A DNA stretch of 64,000 bases from Prevotellaceae bacterium UBA4301 (GTDB lineage: Bacteria; Bacteroidota; Bacteroidia; Bacteroidales; Bacteroidaceae), in contig DGUV01000067.1 in NCBI GenBank assembly GCA_002395775.1, positions 5,560 to 69,559 on the forward strand, in the 5' to 3' direction. Under the pieces are notes generated by a model, which had not been told where the DNA came from, did not search any database, and saw only the letters and a program-made list of their open reading frames with translations. Made by a program: the position numbers and the translations under genes. Below, in pieces: positions 60,361 through 64,000 of this stretch. Positions within the stretch are counted from its first letter, which is position 1. Every line of letters begins with the position of its first letter.

Positions 60361-62148
60361 TTAGTCAACCACATTGGTTGCAGCTTGTTCCTTTTTCGGC
60401 AACTTAAACATTACGGGCAGGACATAGCGCATGCGCACGGGCTTGCCCTCTACCTTGGCAGGACTCCACTTTGGCATTGCTTTTACCACGCGAATGGCTT
60501 CGTCCGAAAGTAATTTGTCGGGTGAACGGAGTGCCTTTACCCCGGAAACACTGCCGTCCTTTTCAATAACAAACTCAATAGCTACGCGCCCCTCTATATT
60601 CTTATCTTGAGCTTCCTTCGGATAACTGATGTTCTGCCCCAGCCACCCATAGATGTCGCCAGGGAACTCTGCCATTACTTCGGGGATGTCGAAGATGATG
60701 CTGTCTGGTGAAACGGTGGCCTTTTCACCTTTTTCTTCTTCTTTCATCATGGTGATGTTTATCACACCCTTCATCTTGCTTTCGTCGAAAAGTTCCTTGT
60801 GGATTTGCTTGGCCACTGATCCGCGTTCGACCGAGATGCTTGCAATGTCTCCCCATTGGTCTTCGCTTACAATCGTGCTGAGTGCATCAATGCTTTCTAC
60901 GCTACCGGCCACCTTTTTATCGACAACCACGAGGTAGGGCTTATTGTCCGTGTTGCTTGGTGTCTCTACTTCCTTTTCAGGAGTGATGGTTGTAAAGACG
61001 TTTATGGTGGTTCCGTCGGACAATGTCTTGACCTCGCCGGATATTTGCTTCCCACGCACGAACTTGAGGGCTTCCTGTTCGGTCATTTCCTTGCCATCGA
61101 CGATGAATCGCATGGTGCCGGGCTTAATGTGAATGAACTTTTCGTTCGCGTCATTTGGCTTATCGGCTTGCTGGGCAGCGGGTTCCCATTTCACGTTCTT
61201 CATTACGATGGTCTTTTCCACTTTGTCGATGAATTTCTGACTGGCCATTGCCCCAAGGGCAACGAGGGTCAGGGGCACTGCGTAGAGGACTTTCAGGCGT
61301 GCCCAACGGGGGGATTTCTTCTTTGTCATCATAGTGATACGGTTTTTGAGTTGGCTGTGGCGGAACGCGTGCACCATTGGGTAGGGCGTGTGTGCCACAG
61401 CCTTCTCGATTAATAAAAGTTGATAATCATGTGCCGAGATGCCTCTGCGCAGTACGGCGTCGTCGGCTTCATATTCGTGTACTTCATACATCGATGCTTC
61501 GAGCATCCAAATCGTTGGGTTGAACCACTGGAGCACCTCCACCAGGGAGACCGCGAGCGTGTCCCACGAATGTCGCATGCGGACGTGGGCGAGTTCGTGC
61601 TGGAGAATGGCTTCCCCCTTGGGGGAGGACGGAAGGGGACTCTCTCCGATGACTACGCTCCGCATCCACGTGAAGGGCGACACCTGTCCGATGTGGCAAT
61701 ATACGGTCGCCCCGTCCACCTTGTCGGTCCACAGACATCCGCTTGGGATGAAGCGCACGAGGCGCACAAACCCGACGAGTTTCCATAACAGACACACGAC
61801 CATACCTATCATATATAGGAGAACAAGATTCCTGCCCCAATCCTCGCTAAGGAGGAGGGAGGATTTCTCTTCCTCAGGGGAAGGATAGGAGGGGCCAGCT
61901 CCCACAACAAGCGTGGGCAGCGTGATTTGTCGCAGGGCCTCCTGTTGGGGCTCAAGCATGGCAACGACCGTGTTGTCCCAGATGTGAAGATTGATGCAAG
62001 GTACCACCAGCGAAATAGAAACAATGGCGAGCAGCATGGCGCGATTGAGCCTGAAGAAGGTCTCCCTCCTCAGCATCATGGCGTATGGCAGATAGAGCAA
62101 GGCCAGAGTGATGCTACTTTTGATGGCGTATAAGGTAAGGGTGCCCAT
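60361..62148 (-). CDS. BlaR1-like M56 peptidase with TonB C-terminal domain
   Basis: This is a 595-residue membrane protein. About four hydrophobic helices surround a cytoplasmic M56 zinc peptidase with 'AILQHELAHVRMRHSWD' (HELAH at 184-188) and 'YEVHEYEADDAVLRRG' (Glu225 as likely third ligand). After the last helix (about 302) comes a periplasmic part ending in a TonB C-terminal domain ('PKEAQDKNIEGRVAIEFVIEKDGSVSGVKALRSPDKLLSDEAIRVVKAMPKW'). It probably senses an outside signal and cleaves the BlaI-type repressor encoded just upstream. In place of a beta-lactam sensor there is a TonB-like module, so the signal is unlikely to be penicillin. Confidence 0.85.
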   Translation of the reverse strand: MGTLTLYAIKSSITLALLYLPYAMMLRRETFFRLNRAMLLAIVSISLVVPCINLHIWDNTVVAMLEPQQEALRQITLPTLVVGAGPSYPSPEEEKSSLLLSEDWGRNLVLLYMIGMVVCLLWKLVGFVRLVRFIPSGCLWTDKVDGATVYCHIGQVSPFTWMRSVVIGESPLPSSPKGEAILQHELAHVRMRHSWDTLAVSLVEVLQWFNPTIWMLEASMYEVHEYEADDAVLRRGISAHDYQLLLIEKAVAHTPYPMVHAFRHSQLKNRITMMTKKKSPRWARLKVLYAVPLTLVALGAMASQKFIDKVEKTIVMKNVKWEPAAQQADKPNDANEKFIHIKPGTMRFIVDGKEMTEQEALKFVRGKQISGEVKTLSDGTTINVFTTITPEKEVETPSNTDNKPYLVVVDKKVAGSVESIDALSTIVSEDQWGDIASISVERGSVAKQIHKELFDESKMKGVINITMMKEEEKGEKATVSPDSIIFDIPEVMAEFPGDIYGWLGQNISYPKEAQDKNIEGRVAIEFVIEKDGSVSGVKALRSPDKLLSDEAIRVVKAMPKWSPAKVEGKPVRMRYVLPVMFKLPKKEQAATNVVD

Positions 62149-62154
62149 GGTCTT

Positions 62155-62210
62155 GGGATTAGGGATTAAAGGATTAAGGATTAGAGATTAGGGATTAGGG
62201 ATTAGGGAGA
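62155..62210. repeat. heptamer repeat, ATTAGGG family, between blaI and blaR-like genes
   Basis: Units GGATTAG, GGATTAA, AGGATTA and similar fill the spacer and extend into blaI, coding its last residues L-I-P-N-P-stop. Confidence 0.85.
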
Positions 62211-62565
62211 GCAACTCCTTGATGTCGGCCTCGCTTAGCGACTCGTTCTCCACAAAGAACTGGACAAACCTGGAGGCGCTGCCACCGAAGAAGTTGTCCT
62301 TCACGTCCCGCATCACGCGACTGGTGTATTGCGCCCGCGAGACGAGCGGAAAGTAGAGATATTGCTTCCCGTTGCCCCGTTTGTAATCTACGAAACCTTT
62401 AGTAGAAAGTATCTTCAGGAAGGTGCTGACCGTGGTGTAGGCAGGCCGGGGTTCGTCGTATCGTGCCACCACTTCGTGTACGTCCAGCGCCTTGCCGGCA
62501 CTCCAGAGTATGTTCATGACGGTCATCTCGCTTCTCGTCAACGTGTATTCGCCTTTGCTTTTCAT
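62188..62565 (-). CDS. BlaI/MecI-type transcriptional repressor
   Basis: The 125-residue protein has a winged helix ('LTRSEMTVMNILWSAGKALDVHEVVARYDEPRPAYTTVSTFLKILSTKGFVDYKRGNGKQYLYFPLVSRAQYTSRVM'). The dimerisation tail contains 'FFVENESLSEADIKELLSL'. It is the typical size of the family and precedes a BlaR1-like gene, so it should repress this operon until cleaved. Two matching operator-like dyads flank its promoter. Its final five codons and stop are built from heptamer repeat. Confidence 0.88.
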   Translation of the reverse strand: MKSKGEYTLTRSEMTVMNILWSAGKALDVHEVVARYDEPRPAYTTVSTFLKILSTKGFVDYKRGNGKQYLYFPLVSRAQYTSRVMRDVKDNFFGGSASRFVQFFVENESLSEADIKELLSLIPNP

Positions 62566-62585
62566 ATTACTAAAGTTTTAGTTAT
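62566..62585. promoter_or_regulatory. BlaI-type operator O1
   Basis: ATTACTAAAG / TTTTAGTTAT forms a near-dyad directly before the blaI ATG (62565) and over the predicted transcription start. Confidence 0.7.
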
Positions 62586-62590
62586 CCGAT

Positions 62591-62624
62591 GCAAAGATAT
62601 AACTAAGCTTTTAGTAATAGCAAA
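62591..62624 (-). promoter_or_regulatory. promoter of blaI
   Basis: The minus strand has TTTG (62624-62621), a 21-nt spacer, then TATCTTTGC (62599-62591). Confidence 0.7.
62599..62618. promoter_or_regulatory. BlaI-type operator O2
   Basis: Read on the minus strand it is ATTACTAAAA / GCTTAGTTAT, nearly the same 20-mer as O1 in inverted orientation, and lies between the -33 and -7 boxes. Centres of O1 and O2 are 33 bp apart. Confidence 0.7.
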
Positions 62625-62672
62625 TAAGAACGGAGGTTTTTTCCACGAACCCCCGTTATTTAACATTTATTA

Positions 62673-63317
62673 TTAGTTATTCATCAGTATTCCCCATACA
62701 GCCACGATGTGACACACCGAACCCGCCAGCACGAAGAAGTGGAAGACGGAGTGCATGTAGGGTCGTTGGTGCAGTGTGTAGAACAGGGCTCCGGTGATGT
62801 AGCAGACCCCCTCGGCCACAATCCATGCAAAGCTCTCGGGGATGACGTCCAGAAGGGGCTTCAGGGCCACGAGACACGAAAGCCCCATCAGCACGAAACA
62901 GCCCGTTTCCAGGTTGCTGTGCTCACGCAGCCGACGGAAACTCATGATGGTGCCCACGATGGCGCATGCCCAGACAAAGCCAAATAATCCCCATCCCCAT
63001 AGCCCCTGCTGGCGCAAGGCGATGAGCGTGATGGGCGAGTAGGAACCGGCTATGTGCCAGTAGATGGCCGCATGGTCCCATTTCCTGAGCGTCTCTTTCA
63101 GTGCCCACGAAGAGGGCAGGGCATGATAGACCGTCGAGGCAAGGTACGACGACAACATGCCGAACAGGTAGAGCCACACGCCAAACTGCGCCCAACCGTC
63201 GCCCTGACGATAGACCCAGTACAGGAACACGGCTCCCACCGCCATCCCCAGCACGATGCCTGCACCGTGGGACGACGAGTTCAGTATCTCCTCCTTCTTC
63301 GTGTAGTGTATGGCCAT
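62673..63317 (-). CDS. hemolysin III / PAQR family membrane protein
   Basis: The 214-residue protein has seven hydrophobic helices. The family's histidine and serine landmarks are present: 'SSSHGAGIVLG', 'SSYLASTVYHALP', 'LRKWDHAAIYWHIAGSYSPITL' and 'MHSVFHFFVLAGSVCHIVAVWGIL'. Members sit in the inner membrane; a metal-dependent amidase-like role has been proposed for the superfamily, but the bacterial substrate is unclear. It starts 10 bp after the tyrosine phosphatase gene, so the two are one operon. Confidence 0.88.
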   Translation of the reverse strand: MAIHYTKKEEILNSSSHGAGIVLGMAVGAVFLYWVYRQGDGWAQFGVWLYLFGMLSSYLASTVYHALPSSWALKETLRKWDHAAIYWHIAGSYSPITLIALRQQGLWGWGLFGFVWACAIVGTIMSFRRLREHSNLETGCFVLMGLSCLVALKPLLDVIPESFAWIVAEGVCYITGALFYTLHQRPYMHSVFHFFVLAGSVCHIVAVWGILMNN

Positions 63318-63327
63318 TGGGTGGATG

Positions 63328-63792
63328 TTAGATGTTGAATGTCAAAAGGATTCCCTGGCAGGCATCTTCCAGCATCTCGATGACTCGTTCGAAACCCTCT
63401 GAACCCCCATAATAAGGGTCAGGGACATGGTCGGCTCGCACGTCCGTGAAGTATTCCGAAATCTGGTGAATCTTTGCGTCAGTCTCCAAGTCGGGCGACA
63501 GACGATGCAGACGTTCGATGTTCGAGTCGTCCATGCCGATGATGAGGTCGAAGTGGCGGAAGTCCGATGTCCTTATGGGGCGCGAAAGATGAGTAATCCT
63601 GTATCCGTGGCGACTGGCGTGCGCCCTCATGCGAGGGTCTGCCTGCTCGCCCTCGTGATAGTCAATCAGTCCGGCCGAGTCAATCTCAAAATCTCGCGCC
63701 AGTCCCCGCTCGTCCACCATCTTCTGCATGATGGTTTCCGCCATCGGACTGCGACAAATATTCCCGAGGCAAATGAAGAGAATCCGTTTCAT
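63328..63792 (-). CDS. low-molecular-weight protein tyrosine phosphatase
   Basis: The start at 63792 (MKRILFICLGNICRSPMAE) gives 154 residues; upstream in-frame codons lie before the promoter. The P-loop C-L-G-N-I-C-R-S starts at nucleophile Cys8, with Arg14 and Ser15, and 'HVPDPYYGG' supplies the acid Asp near residue 125. This is the complete active site. It dephosphorylates tyrosines, often on exopolysaccharide kinases; the partner is not in this window. The promoter box ends 4 nt before the ATG. Confidence 0.92.
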   Translation of the reverse strand: MKRILFICLGNICRSPMAETIMQKMVDERGLARDFEIDSAGLIDYHEGEQADPRMRAHASRHGYRITHLSRPIRTSDFRHFDLIIGMDDSNIERLHRLSPDLETDAKIHQISEYFTDVRADHVPDPYYGGSEGFERVIEMLEDACQGILLTFNI

Positions 63793-63796
63793 GGTT

Positions 63797-63805
63797 GCAA
63801 AGGTA
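63797..63805 (-). promoter_or_regulatory. -7 element touching the phosphatase start codon
   Basis: The minus strand reads TACCTTTGC followed by AACC and the ATG at 63792, predicting a leaderless mRNA. Confidence 0.6.
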
Positions 63806-63847
63806 ACAAAAAAACTTTGCGGGTGAGACGATATCGAAGAAAAATTG

Positions 63848-63856
63848 TATCTTTGC
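63848..63856 (+). promoter_or_regulatory. -7 element of the rightmost gene
   Basis: TATCTTTGC is followed by ATTCGTA and an ATG at 63864. Confidence 0.55.
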
Positions 63857-63863
63857 ATTCGTA

Positions 63864-64000
63864 ATGCAGGTGGACTTGTATTTCAACGAAGCTAATGACA
63901 AAGTATCAACGAAAAACGGAAAATGTATGCAAAAGTTCTTTGACAAGCAAGGCGACGCAAACGTCGAGCGGGAAATGACGCAGGAGTGGGACAAGGTGTT
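63864..64000 (+). CDS. 5' end of an unidentified gene (leaves the window)
   Basis: A frame is open from ATG 63864 to the window end: MQVDLYFNEANDKVSTKNGK, then C-M-Q-K-F-F-D-K-Q-G-D-A-N-V-E-R-E-M-T-Q-E-W-D-K-V. The ATG at 63927 (MQKFFDKQGDANVEREMTQEW) is an alternative start. It is preceded by a promoter element and is divergent from the phosphatase gene. I do not recognise the protein from 45 residues. Confidence 0.5.
   Translation, partial: MQVDLYFNEANDKVSTKNGKCMQKFFDKQGDANVEREMTQEWDKV

Overview
The window looks like chromosome from a gut or oral member of the Bacteroidales, most likely Prevotellaceae. Three things point there: promoters of the Bacteroidetes type (TTTG, about 19-21 nt, then TAnnTTTG) in front of many genes; secreted proteins ending in a short 'D-L-x-G-R ... 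G-I-Y-I-x-x-G-K-K' tail; and the trp gene order B-E-G-D-C-F-A. This is inference from sequence only; no database search was run.

Layout. 1-448 is the end of a prolyl-tRNA synthetase gene. 473-37000 is rich in secreted glycan- and glycoprotein-acting enzymes: a GH39-like hydrolase, a GH51-GH27 operon, a cluster sharing DUF4859-like domains (a four-repeat protein, a metalloprotease-like protein, a CotH-kinase protein), a large two-repeat binding protein, a GH9 enzyme, and a GH2-metalloprotease operon facing an AraC-family regulator. Between these lie two MFS transporters, a REC-REC-pyruvate,phosphate-dikinase-like protein, NADP-glutamate dehydrogenase, and a glutathione peroxidase-nitroreductase fusion. 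No SusC/SusD pair is present.

About 38168-44766 is a 6.6 kb integrated element bounded by an exact 26-bp direct repeat inside arrays of 22-bp palindrome-containing units. Its genes all point one way: tyrosine integrase, two tiny ORFs, a likely origin, a primase-like replication gene split by an in-frame TAA, small ORFs, a P27-like terminase small subunit and an HK97-like major capsid protein. No large terminase, portal, protease or tail gene is seen. The best reading is a phage satellite that carries packaging and capsid genes, or a stripped prophage.

44990-49927 is an operon of three thioredoxin-fold lipoprotein-like or exported proteins. 50342-57024 is a complete tryptophan operon with a Trp-Trp-Trp leader peptide and attenuator. 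57044-64000 holds TcdA, an acyltransferase, SerB, a BlaR1/BlaI-type sensor-repressor pair with two visible operators, a hemolysin III family protein, a low-molecular-weight tyrosine phosphatase and the start of an unidentified gene.

Two repeat classes stand out at larger scale. Degenerate 7-bp repeats (three sequence families) fill spacers between co-directional genes and even supply the last codons and stop of trpB, blaI and the GH9 gene and the start codon of tcdA. Arrays of 22-bp units with palindromic cores lie at 12904-13168 and at both ends of the mobile element.
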